Counted from the stretch's first letter, positions 42,547 to 57,700 are shown. The stretch is 64,000 nucleotides of DNA from Emydura subglobosa (GCA_007922225.1 ML679972.1:38786913-38850912), one strand, 5' to 3'. Translations and numbers: made by a program. The notes: generated from the letters alone by a model not told the origin.

Positions 42547-42762
42547 ATGCAGACTATGCATCATCTCTTTGCCATGTTGGTGCTGCTGCATATGCAGGTT
42601 TGCCTGCCATTGGAGGTCTGCGAGTGGAAAGTTGTGCTCAACGAATTTGATAATCTGGGTGGGGACCAAAATGTGTTTTTTAGGCAACATCCAGTCCCTA
42701 GTGTAGCTTCTGTGTTCCAGAATCTGACAGATTCGGCTATAGATCTGAATGATAGAAATTCG
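42547..42762 (+). CDS. CATSPERG: CATSPERG coding exon 1 (signal peptide)
   Basis: The exon begins at 42524 after tttattcctcag, with 23 bases of 5' UTR before ATG. The donor is AATTCG|gtgagt, phase 0. After the signal peptide it encodes [11 protein letters not shown]. Confidence 0.88.
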
Positions 42763-45700
42763 GTGAGTGTAACATTTTCAGAAAGCCGGAGGAGGTGGGG
42801 GGGATGAGGAATATAGAACAGGGCTTGATTCTGCTCTCACATCAGCTCAGATCCCATTGGGCTCAATACTCCATTTTGTTGCATGCAAATTTGCCTGTGT
42901 AAGGTTGAGAGGGTTTAAACCTTCCCACTAATACATTTCACCTACTCAACTCTCCTTAGGTAATTTGACTCTTGAACATAGCTGGAGCCTGATTCTTTTC
43001 ACGCTTACCTTGGTGTAAATCAGGAGTCACTCCACTGAAGTCAATGGCGTTACACTGGTGTAAAACCTTTACAGCCCCCTGAAAAGTCATCTACCTTGAA
43101 AGTTTATTTGTTTGTCGCAGCATGAAGAAGGTTCCACAATAGTCTTCATGCTTAACCATAGATGGAGATCAGTGTGGTCTGTCTAGTTTTAGGTAGGCGT
43201 GGAAGGATTAGATTTCTATTGGTAAAAGTCAATAAACATTGATTTCATCATACACATATAAACCAACAAAAAACATATCCATTGATAATACTCGAAATTT
43301 ACAGATCAACAAAGTAAGAAAAAAGCTGCTTGAAAACTTATTAGAGTTTGGTTTATGGCTACTCACTTTGTATATTTTGACATGTGATGTTGACAGTTTG
43401 TGTTTTAACATCTATAAAGCTTTAACTTTTTGAATCTCAACATCTACTGTCAATAAGTAATTATTGTCTGATCCCACGCATGGTCTGAGGTCCTATAATT
43501 TCCTGCAGCTGCAAAAATTTAAATTGATAAAAATAAAAAACATGCTTAAAAGTAAGCATCAATATTGTCCATTGAAATTATTAAAAAAATTAAAATCAAA
43601 TTCTGCCAGGCATGTTTTTAGAACAGGCGACTCCTGGGTTCTGTTTCCCGTTCTGCCATTGGAGTGCTGGTGGATGGTCCACTGTAGAAGAATGTGGTAT
43701 ACTGTTTGCAACAGGAAAGTAGGATGTATTCCCAGCTCTGAGAAGGAGAGCGGTTCACGGCAGGGGCGTTAGAGTCAGGATTTCCAGGGTCTATTCTCAG
43801 CTCTTTTATGATTTGAGCAACCATATGGATGCTGGGAAGTGGAAGGTGAACCAACAGCCCGTTTCACCTAGACCACTAAATTGCCCTGCGATTTGTCTTT
43901 GAGCTAGAAGAAAAGTCCCGTTTAGCATCTGTCAACCCAAAGTTTCAAGGCTTTTTTACTGAAATGTCTGCTTCTCCTTTCTTACAGCACTACCTGGGCT
44001 TCCCGTACTACCTGAAAATCAATCTGACTTGCACCACTCAGGTACAGTAAAGAGATCTCATTGCAATTGAAGCGTGCGGCCACCAGGGTCTGCATATATG
44101 GCCACCGCTGTTTTTTAAAATCGATGCAGTTAGTAATAACCGTGTAACTTTTATGGTATTATTAATAGTACATGTTATTCTTTACATTGGAAAGATTTAT
44201 TATTTTATTTACATGACACTTCCAAATAACTGTGTGAGTAGACTGTGATCAGTATAATATTTTAACTGTCAAAATCGTGGCCACTGTGAATTTGCTATGG
44301 CTGCAAAAATTCATTCGAAAACCGTGAATCTGGAAATGACTGAAAAATCAGCCCCACCTGGTGTTTGTTGGAGGTAACTGCCTTAGGCCCTGTCTATGGT
44401 AGGCATGCTTCGCCAGCATAGGAATACAGGTCTATGACACCAGCAAGGCGCTCAGGCTGTCTAAACGTCCCCCGCGCTACCCTGGGAGGGAAACAGGCTA
44501 TAGTGGGAAGGGCATGACTTTGTTGGTATAGTCATGTGTATGCTAGTGACTTCTGCTGGCCCAACTTTGTCAGTCAGGGATCACCCCTCTTCCCAGCCAC
44601 ATTGCTAGCCTGGCAAAGTCTGTGGCATAGGTCTGGCCTTAGGTACTTACATGGTGCCCATCATTGTGTTATCTGAGCATCTCATAATCTTTAATATATT
44701 CATCCCCACAACACGCTATCAGGCAGGGCAGGGCTGTTTTCCCCCATTGTACAGATGGGGAAACTGAGGCACAGAGTAGTTAAGGGCGCTGCCCAAAGTC
44801 ACACAGGGAGTCTGTGGTAGAGCCAGGACCTGAACTCATATCTCCCAAGTCCTAGGTAAGTGCCCTAACCACTGGGATATCCTTCCTCTCCTTGTGTAAT
44901 GTGCTGCATCCATCACTCTCAGAGCATTTTACCGACAAGGATAAGTGTCCCTATCCTCATCTCACAGGTGGGGAAACTGAGGCACAGAGCAGCAACTTGC
45001 CCAGTGCCATGCAGCAAGGCAGTGGCCGAACAGGAAATTGACCCCATGGCTCCAGAGTCCCAGGCTAGCACCTGTAAGAGCTACACTATAAGGGCTTCAA
45101 GCAGCGATCGCATGTGATCCTCCAAGCTGACAAAAGCAGGGCTGGCTCTGTGCTCGGGGCAGAGTGCTCAGCCCGTCGGCCTGGTATCTCCCCTCTTTCC
45201 TCTATTCCTTCTCTCTAGGACGCAGCAATGGTTATACGCAAGGCTCACTTGACCGGGCTGAGGCCCATTGTGACTGTAACGTTTGAAGGACCCGTCAATA
45301 CAGTGCGTAAGAAACCTGAGCAGCTGCAGATCCAGATGAAAGCCGCCCCTTACAGGCTTCAGGGTATTTGGCTTCTGCTCTATTTCAGTGCAAAAAACAG
45401 TGGTTCCCTGGGCAGGTGATTGCTGGTACTACAGCCTTGCAGATCCAGATTCTACTCTCTGATACCTGAGAGAGTTTCTTTGATATAGGGGTGAAATTCC
45501 CACATGCTGAGAGCCAGCCCAAGGATCAGGCACCGCTTAAGTTTCCTTCTGAGGGTCTAAATGGGACTTAAGTGGCTCATCAGACTTTGTGTTGGGCCCC
45601 ATGCCCACGGGGGAATCACACCATAGCTGAGTCCATAACCTTGCCCTGGGAATCTAGAGAGACAAGAGTTAGGTGTTTCCTTTTGGTCTCTGGCTTCTTC

Positions 45701-48700
45701 CCTGTTTGCTGGAGGAAGTGAAGAGATGCTACATCCATGAGAGCAAGACAGCTGGATGGGGAGGTAGAGGGAGATGGTAGAGGGAAAGATTAAGGAAGAG
45801 AGAGAAATTGCAAAGGGAAAGACAGAGAGATGTCCGTGGTCAGATTCTCATTTATGCCAGGGCCCCCACTTGAGAAGCTCTGGAAACGTGAAAGGGGCTC
45901 AGAGTGGGCAGAAAGAACCCCCTGGAGAAGGAATTCTGCAGCTAGTGGAAGGGCTGTTTACTGGCCTGCCATCCCTGGGTGTAGAGGGCAGATCAAGCCC
46001 TCCAGCCCCTTCCCCCCACTTGGCTGAAGGTCTGGCCAGTTCTCTGCTTCCATCAGAAGCAGAGCATAAGTCACAGCAGCCCCAAGGCTGCTCTAACATA
46101 CTTCAGAGGCTGGGCAGGGCCTTGCCCAGCTCCAGAACCTGGGTAGCCCAAAGGGCTTTAAAGCCACCTTTGTCCCATCCCTGTCCCAAGCGCAGGAGTG
46201 GAGTGACTGAGAATCAGCCCCCACCCACCCTGCTCATGTGAGAGTGCCCGAGGCTCATCAGGGGATCTCTGTCTCTTGGGCATCGACAGGACCCTGTGCC
46301 AGCGAAGAGGTTTGCCAGATGTGCTGGTACACACCTATGCCCATGATGAACAGGAGCGTGGTGATGGATGTCCTGGTGGAGAGCAGTGGCCTGGGCCTGG
46401 AGGTGGACAGCAAGAGGTGAGGATGGCTGTTGCTGCCCAGGTACGCTTTATTCCACTTATGGCAGGGACAGCCCCGGACCCCCAGGGCTGCCTCAGTAAC
46501 TTGCAAGGAGTCAGAGGGCTGCCTGGAAGGGAGGGAGGCAACAGCTGCCCTCATCTTAAAGGGGACATGCAGAGAGGGAAAACTGGGCTTCTGCCCTTTC
46601 ACCGTCAGGGAATGATTCTCATCAGTGTGTGCAGCGCTGTCAAGTTGGAGTACAGACCTGAGAAGGTCCACCCACCCATCCATCCTTGGCATTTATGTGG
46701 CAGTTAGATAGATATTTGTAGTGTAGTAGCTGTGTTGATCCCGGAGTGGGGGGGAGGGAGGGAGGGAGGGGAGAGAAATTAAGTACAGTATAAACCCCTT
46801 GGATGAATGAATATATAGTACATCAGGAGAGAGAATAATTTTATCATCCATCTGTCCCCTTATATAGCTAGATACATCTATCCTATACATGGCTATCTAT
46901 CTATCTATCCATCCATCCATTCCCATAGCTGGCTTTCTGTCTATCTATCCATCCATCCTCTCTGGAGATTTGTACCCATCTATTCTGGGCCTTTATACCA
47001 CTTTTGACTTAAAAGATGGTGGTGCTCAGTTCCTCTTAGGGGGCACTCAGCACCTCCCCGGACTGGGTCCTTTGAGGAATATGTGGTGCCTGAGTTTAAA
47101 CCCTAAATTAGAGAGAGAATACAGCTCAGAGCCTTAATACTGCAGCTGACCTGGGGATGGTCTCAACTTTGCAATTGGGATCTTCCCAGATGAGTGCCAT
47201 CTCTGCACCTCAAGATATGACTCCGTTCAAACACAGAAGCATTGTGGGAAACGCCCTGGCCTGTAAATCACTTTTTTAAAATGAATCCAGACAAAGGTAT
47301 TTTTTATAACTCGTTTTTTCTTTGCCATTTATAGATTTTATATGAATATTAATGGCTACGTGAAGGAAACTGAGAACGGTTTACAATCTTCCCTAGGAGA
47401 GAAGGTAAACTGTGGTAAAGGGTTTGTCTTTGCTAGAAAAAAAGCTGTGTTCTTAACTCATGTTAGCTAATACGAGGTCAAATCCTAGAGAAGACGAGGT
47501 AGTTTTAACATGAGTTAGAATAACACCAACCTCTTTTGTGGTGCTTTTTATCTGTAGATCTCAAAGGAGGGCAGTATCATCATCATCATTTTAGAGATGG
47601 GAAACTGAGGCACAGAAAGGGGAACGTGACTTGCTGAAGGTCACCCAGCAGGCCAGTAGCAGAGCCAGGAATAGACTCCAGATCTGCAGAGTGCCAGTTT
47701 AGGGCTCTAACCGCTAGGCCGCACTGCCCTCTCTACCAAGCCTGGCCAGGCCGACACCCATGCTGCCACAGCTTCCCTGCTGTTGGTCCCCGAGCTAGCT
47801 AGATTAAAGCTCGCTCACGTGTGTCCATGCAAACTATAGGCCCACACCCCGACTGTGGTGTAGACACACCCTCATGTCAAAGTGGTATTTCTCCCCTGAT
47901 GCTGTGGGCACCTTCTCGGTCAGTGTTTCCCAAACAGTGGGTCATGGGACGTTTCTAGATAGGTTGAGGACCCCGTGCGAAAGGGGACCCCAGGGTATGT
48001 GGGGCAAGGTGGAGAACAAAGACCAGGGATCCAGCGGATCAGAGCTAGGCCCTCAGCTTTGGAACAGCCTCTAGGAGGACCCCCTTTAGTGTGCCAAACC
48101 CCCAAGGGGTTCCACTCTTCCTGCACTGGGTAAGCCATATGGCCGGCCTCACCACCACCTGGCCTGAACCTCTGGGGCTCCAGTTGGCTGCTTCGCACCC
48201 TGAGCTCTACCCTTGAAGTCCAGCTGAGAAAACCTCCTGGGAGGGCTTTGTCCACCCCACAGGGATAAATGCACTTCACCCAGGCTCCCAGCACTTGCGG
48301 TGGCTGTCAGAGAGGCCCAGGAAGCCCTTAGGTCAGCACAGAGAACTGAAGGTTACAGTGGAGACTCTTCTAGTCAGCCCAGAGCTCAGCTAAGCAAACC
48401 CCATGTTCAAGTGCTGTATCTCTCCATCAGTTTCCCGGTGAGAGCCCAGACTCCTTTCCACAGCCACTCTTACCCCCCCCCCTCACACACACACACACAC
48501 CTTTCCAGGCCTTTGTTCCCCATCTTCCCTGCTGAGAGGTGGGGAAAACCATCTCCCTCTGTGCTGTGGGTTGCTAGGTATCAATGTCCTGGTGATTGGA
48601 TTTGCCTGAGAAGATTCTCCATTCATATGGGGTTGGTAAAACCAGGAGATGTTCATACATTCGTCTCTGAGCCTGCCCTGAGAGCAAACAGTTCTTTCTT

Positions 48701-51700
48701 CCACCATGGGGTAGCCATGCAAAATATGAGGGAAACTGAGGCACACATTGGCTTCATAAAAATATTACAGAAAATTCCCACTTTGTCACAGCGAGCCCAC
48801 CCTGTATTCACACTGCAGCAGTGGTTCCTGTCCCATGGGGCTTCGGCTCCCCACTCTGAGCATTGCGAGCTGGGTTTGGTCCACGCAGGTTTGGCTCGGT
48901 CACGTCGGAGGAGCAGCTGCAGTTGCTGTGTCGGGGCACAAGGTGCTGTGGAGGGTGGTTGGTGCCCCCTTAGCGGGGGGAGGAGGAGGAGGAGCCAGGA
49001 AAGATGAGAAAGGTGCTGGAATATGATTTGGGGGCCTCCCCCCACAAATGTGGACTCTATGTGGGTTGCAAATGTAAGCAGGGGAATGGGCTCGCTATTG
49101 TGGGGAACTTTCCTTGCTTATACACTATCCCGGTAGAGTTGGCTAGCAAAAGGATTTGAGTCCCTGCTTCCACTCCCTTTACCCAGAGGCCCACCTGATC
49201 TCGAGGGCTTCCCTCCCACTTTTCTGCGTGGTGGGGTCCCTGTAACCCTGAAAAGGCTGGGCCCAGGATTCCTGGGGCTCAACCCCCAATTTTGCTGGTC
49301 CCTTAGGCCAGGGGCTAGGGTATCCCCACTCCAGGGTACTAACTCTGCACTGAACACTTCCCTGACCCACTAATTATTCCATACAGTGCAAAGCAATACA
49401 ATGTATTAAACAAACAGCAATCAAACATCAAATAAAAAATAAGAAAAGAGGAGAAAGGTTAAAGGAAAACACCCAGCACTGCCACTGGCATGGGGGCACC
49501 ACAAACAGTGTTTCCGGGGTGTAAGGAAGGTTCACAGTCTGTGTCACACGTCGCAGGCCCACTGTCCAGGCCCTGGCTACGCTGCAGGGATGCAGAGTCA
49601 GATACTTGCTGTGGTGGTGGCCACACGCTCCCAGGGTCCCTCTCACTCTCCTCAGCTGCTCACCACACCCAGGTTCAGAGGGCTCCAGCCCCAGCTCCTG
49701 CTTCACTCTGCTCGGTGCAACTGTGCTCGACTTGGCTCTCTGGGATGCCCCTCTGGTTCTGGTGCTGTGGGTCGGGTCAGCTCAGCTCAGCTTTCTGTGC
49801 TCCTCTCTTCTAGCCTTCCAGCTGCAAGCTCCTTTGACCTTAGCTCTGGTCTGGTTTGCTCTGCTCCAGTATGCCCAAGCAGGCAGCTCCAGCTCACAGG
49901 GGGGCTGGGCTCCCCCCACCCTCCTGGCTCCCTTATTGGCTTGTCTGCCTGTCAATCAGGATGACCTGAGTTGGCCTCTCTCCACAGGCCCTGGGGGCTG
50001 TGTCTGTTTCAGGGACCTGTTTCCTCCAGAGATGGGGAACCAAAAAGACCCACTAAGTTTCAGTAAGGGGCTAATAAACCCCTTTCACAAAAATTGACAA
50101 AATGCAGTTGGTGGGTCACCTTGGTAAAAAGTTTGGAACTGCTGTTCTAGGTTACTTCACTGAAGGATATGATGTCACTGGACAGCCAGACCCGTCCCAT
50201 TTGGTCCACCTTCAATCAAGCCCCTGTGTTGATCCTCGGGGGGTTCCAGGCTTACAAAATCATCCTGGTCTCAGACTCGGAGTTTGCAGATTTCACTGCA
50301 GTGGAGGTAAAGAAAGCCAGGGAGGGGGATCGGGTCCCTTCAGAATGCAGCTGCAGCGGGACACTCCCACCCTTTAGAGCTCAATCCCATTGCCATTGAC
50401 GTAGGAGGGATGTCACTGCAGATTTACACCGGTGGAACAGGGATCAGAATCGAAGCCATTGTCTGAAAAGTGGGTCCTGTGGTGATGCTGTGGTGTCACG
50501 TGTTTATTTGCAAGGTCTGATTCCACATCAGGTTGGCTCAGTTTACAAGTCAGGAGAGGGGAAGGAAGATAACTCATGGCTAGAAGCGGGAGTCAGAACT
50601 CCTGGGTTCCATTGCTGCCTGTGGGAGGGAGTGTAGCTAGTGGTCAGAGCTGGGGACAGGGAGTCAGGACTCCTGGGTTCTTTTTCCAAATCCAGGGAGG
50701 AGTGCAGTGTAGTGAAGAGAGCAGGCTGCTGGTGTGTTGTGAAACAGCAGGAGCTGGTATAATTGCAGTCTAGCCTCTGGTATCGTATTTTTGATTTAAC
50801 AACAATGATATAACATATATTTATTTTGCCCCTTTCATGCTGAAGCGTATTGCAAACTTAATTGATATTCTCTACCAGCGCTGGGCCTGATTTGGATCTC
50901 ATGCACAATGGTGTGAAGTGGGAGGTATGCCCCTGAACGCAGTAACGTTATGCTGGCATGCAGTTGTCATGAGGTCAAAATCTGGCCTTCTTTCTCCAGT
51001 GATCTCTTCACGCCACTCCCAGAAACGTGATCACGGCATTGTCAGTAAAACATCAGGGAGCAGATCCTGAGCTCTACTGACCGCAGCAGTTTACCCCACA
51101 GAGAATTTGGGCTCAGGTTGTTTAGTGGAGAAGCTGAGCCAGATCCCAGATTCTGATCTCACCTCCCCCGGGCCCAGTCTTGCACTAGTGAAGTCACTGA
51201 GGCCTGGGGTCTTCTCATGATGCCGCCTTCCTTCGCTGCCCTGTGTTGCTGGCTGCATTGCTTCCCAAAGGTGTGAAAGTCTCTGAATTAGGAATCTGAA
51301 CTAAGCCGAATGGCATGCAACAGGAGTGTTTTCCAATAAGTGATTTACAGCAGTAAAAACAAGGTTAGCCAAAGGAAATGCTCAGAAAAATGATGTGTAA
51401 TCAGTTCCCTAAGAAGATTACAGAGCTCTGCCGAGAGAGGGGAAGTTAAACAAGACAGAACTGGTAGGAAGGACAGCTAAAGAAGTATGATCCACTGAAG
51501 AACTGTGGGCCAGACCCAGGCGGGGTCCCCAGGGAGAGTCTGCATCTTGTGAATTAATTTACAGCAGCACAAAGTGAGTGTAAAACGCTGCCTTTCAGAT
51601 CTGAGAGTGCCCGCTTGGCACTGGGGTCAATGACAAGACTCAGGGAGACAGAGGAGCAGGCCTTGGGAGCTTCGCTGCTGAGTGAAATGGGAGCAGGATC

Positions 51701-54700
51701 AGCCTCTAACTGAGATCAGGATCTGGTCCACTACCCCTCTGTTCTCTCTGTGCTTCAGGTGGGGATTGACAGCTGCTGGATCGGGTCTCTGAACTGCCCT
51801 CTGGAAGTGTACTCCTCTGGCATTTTCGATGCCATCGCTACAGAAAGCGTGCTCTTCATCCGCCAGAACCAGCTGGTCTATTACTTCACTGGGAACTATT
51901 CTGTCCTTTCTCTGCATGTACCAGGATCTGGTAAGAGACACCAGAGATGGCCAAGACCCATCAGCTTCCCCACCCCACGGGTGTTATACTTATAAAAGAA
52001 AAGACTAGCAGGATCGTATTCAGGGGGACACGGCAATATGCCACGTTTATTGTACATGTAAGAGTATCAAAAAGCAGTCACATTCACACACACATTCATA
52101 CCCAAGAAGTTCTGCAAGCTGGTGTCATATAATTACCAGTCCTTTTATGCGTTGCTCGAGCCAGCCTAGTGATCAACTAGTCTGGGCATGAAGAGGGACT
52201 GGGTCTGGGAGCCAGGCTTCTGTCGGTTGCGAATCTGATGCTCCAAGATGATGATTGCAGAATGCAAAGTTTCCATGTTCTTACCCCCATCTTTTATACT
52301 TGCTGGCTCTCATGTAAGTCTATGGGCCTTGCTGTGTTATACTGCCTCCAGGTTCAGTATGGTTGTTAATCACCAGCTAATTGCAAGCATGACCATTCTC
52401 TTATTTCTGTACTTTGTCTGTTCCCAGGGAGGATCCTTCTGTACTTTAGGGTCATTTATTTGCACTTTAGGTTGTTGATATGCATTCTTTGGCCTTCTGG
52501 GTTAGAAGGATGGCAGTCGGCATCTTCACTCCCCTTTCTGTTATCAGAGCAGTTAGGCTGGTGACTTTTGATGCCCTGCACATACCTTCCTCACTCACAC
52601 ACACAAAGAGAATTCATCAAGATATTTTTAGGTTCAATAGTACAAGTTTCAGGAAAGAGCTCACTTCAAGAAACTAACAAGATGGAGTTCACTTATGCCA
52701 CATTAAACAGTGCTATACCATTATCATAACAGTAAAGGAAAAATCGATATCTACCTCTGTCTCACTTATACAATAAAACAAAGAGTCTGCATCTGATTCG
52801 TTTACACAGCTCCTGGGGATGGCTCACAAGGGGAAGGAGGTGTCGTGGTTAGGAAACTAACCTGGGAGGTGGGAAAAAGCAGTTTAATTCCCTGCTTTGT
52901 TGCGGAGTTCATCTGTTACCTTGGGCATCGCTTAGCTTCTCTGGACCTTAGTTCCTGCAACACAGGAATGGTAGCACTGGGGTACCTAAGACAGAGTATC
53001 TCTCTTCTCTCTAGCCCTCTGGACCCGTGTGCTGAACAAGGTCTGCGTGTCAAAACTGAACCCTGTGCATTTTCCCCACAACGACTCCGAGTACGTGATT
53101 GCTCTAGGAGGGGGCTGGCAGGAAGGAGAATTCTTCCTTGGCACCATTCACGGTATGACATGCAGGCCGGATCCTCGCCCCGGGAGCTGTGCTGATTCAT
53201 ACCAGCACCAGCTTAGGACCTGACCCAGTGTTCCACTGACTGGCTACCACCCTCTTAGAATGTTTATTGCTCCGTCCCCTTTGCACTGGTGTCACAGGTA
53301 CGTCATTTAGTGGTGAAGGGAGCTGGACTGGGAGCCGTGGGAGAGGAGACCGCTCTGTGTCTGTATATGAAAAAGCGGCAGCTGTTACAGTTTTGCCACT
53401 TGCATCGCCTGAAAAGCCACATCTGTTATTATTATTGTGTGGCCCCTACTGGCCTTAACTGAGATCAGGGCCTCATAGCAGTAGGTGCTGCACAGACCCC
53501 GAACGAGATCGGGGCCCTGTTGCGCTGAGCTCTGCACAGATCCTGAGTTCAGGGACCTCATTGTGCCAGGCACCGCCCAGACACACGCTGAGAGACAAGA
53601 CAGACATGGAAGGGATCGTTATCCTCATGTTACAGGTGGGGGATTGAGCCCCTGGTGGATACAGTGACTTGCCCAGGGTCACGCAGGGAGTTTGTGACAG
53701 TGCTGGGAATTAACCCAGATCTCCCGAGTCCCAGCCTGAACCAGGAGACCATCCTTCCTCGCTGTGCCTTAGCCCTGAGGTGACTTCGGTGCTGGGTAAT
53801 TGATAGGTGCAAGCCAACTGCATGCATATGACAGGGGGGGGGGGGGGCGGGGGGGGAGGGTCTGTGGCCTGATTGGTTGAAACCCTGCATCTCTTTTCGC
53901 CCCACCAGATGGAGCCGTTGAGTTTTCTGACTCTCTCACTGCGGGGAAGAAGACAGTGTGTGAACATTTGAAGAGTAAGTGCCTTTTGGGTCCTGGTGTT
54001 CCTCAGTGTCCCAAATTAACAGATCCCCAGCTGGTATAAACGGGAGTCACTCTGCTGGAGTCAGTGGGGCCAGATCCCATTGAAACAGGCAGAGACGTAG
54101 CTCTATTCAGATTTACACCCACTGAGATTCTAGCCCAGCGTGTTTACGTGGTGCTGTGCAGTAGCCTCACGGATGATAACATTTGGGTCTAGCGCAGAAA
54201 TCCCCAAGCTGTGGGGTTCTATTCCCAACTCTGGAGGGAGTGGGGCCTAGTGATTAGAGCAGGGGGGGCTGGAAGGGAGTCAGGACTCTGAGTCTGTTCT
54301 CAGCCCTGCCACTGACTTGCAGTTCGACCGTAGGAAAAGAGCCTAGCTGTTAAGCTCCTGAGGCTGAAATTCAACAGACTCCAGTTGTGTTGGGATAAAT
54401 GGGGGAGTCGGTTCCAGAGAAAAAGGCTCTGGCATGAACCCCCAAACAAGTACATGAGTGAAGTCTCCAGCTCCCAGCTGCAGGAGTAAGAAACATTTAA
54501 ACAACAAAAAGTAAGCCAGCTCCTCAGCTGGTGCAGCCTCCCTGAATCCGGGGAACACAGGACTGCAAGGAGACTTCTGAGTCCTCCAGTCCATTCTCCA
54601 GCTAACCCTGCCATGTCATCCCGGTCACAAACTCGTCACACTCCAGCCAGTTAGGAGCAGTGAGGGGCAAAGAACCTATCTGAAGGCTGTTCCAGAACCT

Positions 54701-57700
54701 CCCTCCTCTGAGGGTTAGACACCTTCTAAATTCCAGCATCAGTTCATTCCTGGCTAGTCCAAACCTTTTTGTTCTTCTACTAACATTGTCCTTGAGCTTC
54801 GGTAGCTCTTCTCCCTTTCTGTGTTTATTATCTCCCTCATATATGCATAGAGAGCAATCCAGTGCCTTCTCAGAGCTGGTCTACACTGAAAACCCACACG
54901 CCTGAGAGACGTAGTTCAGCCAAGCTCTCCCCCAGAGGAGACAGGGCTAGCTCAAAGGAAGAATTCTTCCGTCGACCTAGCTACCGCCTCTGTGGGAGGT
55001 GGATTGACTACAGTGAGGGGAGAACCCCACTTATCTGAAGTGTAGACATAGCTTCAGCCTGCCTTTCTCTCCACTCATGAGATCTCCTCCGGTCCCCTGA
55101 TTGTCCTCGGAGCCCATCTCTGCACCAGTTCCCATTTGAATCCGTCTTACTTGAGCGTGGGGGACCAGAAGTGGAGCCCACTGTCCCAGGTGAGGGCTTA
55201 CCAGTGCCTGGTACAGTGAAGCAGTGACATGCTACACCAGCTGAGGATACAGTCACTTGTTCAAAATCATTGCCACAGAAATGTTTAGAAAGAGCCGTTC
55301 AGAAAGATTTTGCTGCCTCTCTCTCTCTCTCTGTCCACTTTCAGTTTCTTGCAAGATTCTCTGGGCTGTCTGCCTCCTGGAAGAGAACATGATTGTGCTG
55401 CTGGTGACAGAGACGAAGAGCAACCAGTCCAATTACTACATCATGGCCTACGATCAAGGTCGGGCCATCGTTCTGGACAGATTCAAGTGTAAAGACCAGT
55501 GTCAAGCCAGCTGCTGTGAATCAACGTCGTTCCATTGCAGCCCATGGAGCGACGCTGAGGTTCATTCACTGAGAATCTGGTCCCTCAGTGTGCTGTCTGA
55601 GTGCGGGCAGCGGGGGCAGAGTTGTACTGTCAGATCCTGCTAGCCCCAATGGCCCCAGGAGGGAGTTAGCGTGCAGAAGGTATTAGTTTATCTCGGGTGT
55701 GTCGGTGGGTGTGAAGATGATGATCTAATAATAGACTTGGACCATGGAGGAGGACTCTGCAGCTCTGCGGCTGCCTTTTCCTGCCTAGTTTGTTGGTTCA
55801 AATACAACCCGGCTCAGTAGCTAATGAAAATTATTACTATCTAATGAGTGGCTGTTGGCCAGTCCAGCTCCTGGTGAATAACTGTTCCTATCACCACAAA
55901 TTGTGCCAGCCTCAGCAGAGAGGCCATAGACAGAATGGTGACAGGGATTGAAATGCCCCCTCGAGGTCATTTCCCTAGCCCAGGAGTAAGGGTATGTCTA
56001 CACTGCAGTCCGAGGTGCAACTGCAGCTTGGGTAGACATACCTGCACTAGCTTTACCCATGCTAACACGACTAAAAGTAGCAGTGTACATGTGGTGGCAC
56101 ACATGCCCTTGGATGAGTCACTTAGCTTCTCTGTGACTCAGTTTCCCCATCTGCACAATGGAGATAATAGCACTGTCCTGCCTCACAGGGTACGGTGAGG
56201 CTAAGCCCATGAAAGGTTGTGATTCTATGGTAACAAGGGCCATATCAGTACTTACACAGATTTCACTTAATAAGGGGAGTTGACTTAATAAGCAGATGGC
56301 TGTTGGAGTATAACTTGTCATTCCTATGTTTGTTTGATTACAGTCAATTCTGCTTTCGGGCTTTTGTACCATGTACCTCGCTTCATACCCAAAGGTAAGA
56401 CCCCATTTTGTAATATCTAACAGGCTTTGATGGGAGAGCTCTCTCCTGTCGGCATAGAGTGGCTACACAAGCGATCTTACTGCCGCGCAGCTTCATCGGT
56501 AAATCTGTGCCGCTGTAAACGTGCTAGTGTAGACATGACCTAATCTGCTAGCCCCTGCATTGGCAGCCAGCCAAATCCCCCTGTGACTTGCCCTGTGACT
56601 TGGGTGGTCCCTCTTGTTTGTAGCTCTCTGCTACTTAAAGGGATACAACTGCTGGTTCCATTGGTCTGAAAGACTTCTTGGCCTCCCATTGGCTTTAATG
56701 AGGCTTGGGATTGTCTTTAGATAAAAGCCTTACCGGATGCCAGCCATTCGCATCTTTCAGCGTAACAATACCAGTAAATCTCCAGGCAGCCTGATCTTTT
56801 TTTTCTGCTCTTCTCTGAACTCCAGTTCTTGCAGAAGACACACTTTTGCCACGTCTCACCCACCTTTCCTTTGCAGCCACTGAGAAAGAGTTTGTGATGT
56901 TTCTGGGGCCGGAAGAATACACGGATTCTCCCCTGATCCCAAGAGGGATGTCCTATAACCCATTCAGCACAATATTGTACATCTGGGGCAACGTTATATT
57001 ACAAAGGTGAGAACAAAGTCTTTATCAATCCGCGGTAAATTTCTTGGAGGCAACCGATGAGTTGGTTCCGCACTTGTCTTGTTTAGCAGGCATGATTTTA
57101 ACACGGTCCTTCAGTTATATCAGTCAGCATTTTTGTGTGGGCTAACTCAGTCTGCCTGCCTTTCGTACCTTTTCCCATTTACATTTGTCATTATAGGTTA
57201 ACGTGACACCTTATGAACCTAACTCACTTTTTACAGTGGAACTCCCAACTCGGGTACACTTGTAGGCCCAGTTATTACAACTGGTACCATTCACATGCAT
57301 AAGAAACTAGGTGGATGGACCCAACTGCAGGACTAGGGCATTAGGTGGGGCCTTGGAACCACAGGTCACCCCAGCAGAGCAAAGTGGATAAGCCGAGTAC
57401 CATGAAGTACCTCATCCTTCAGATGAGACGTTAAAGACTAAGGCTGAGATTTTCAAAAGAGATGAGTGATTCTGCGGGCCCAGCCAGAGGCCTGATTTTC
57501 AGAAAGTTCTGAGACCTTCCCCATCTGCTTTGAAAATCAGCCCTCCTCCTTTAATGTGCCTCAGTTTAGACACCCCCAAAATTGGGGCACTCCAAATTAC
57601 TATTTCAGTCTTGACCCAAAGCTCTGGACCTGAGTCTGATCTCAATTGCACTGGTCCGTGAGATCACTCCAGATTTGCACAGCAGCCCAAGGGTGAAATT

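Noticed and set aside
48300..49007. A 235-codon plus-strand ORF inside the hAT-ended composite
   Set aside because: Low-complexity content including a CA microsatellite and GGA run; no transposase or other domain recognised.
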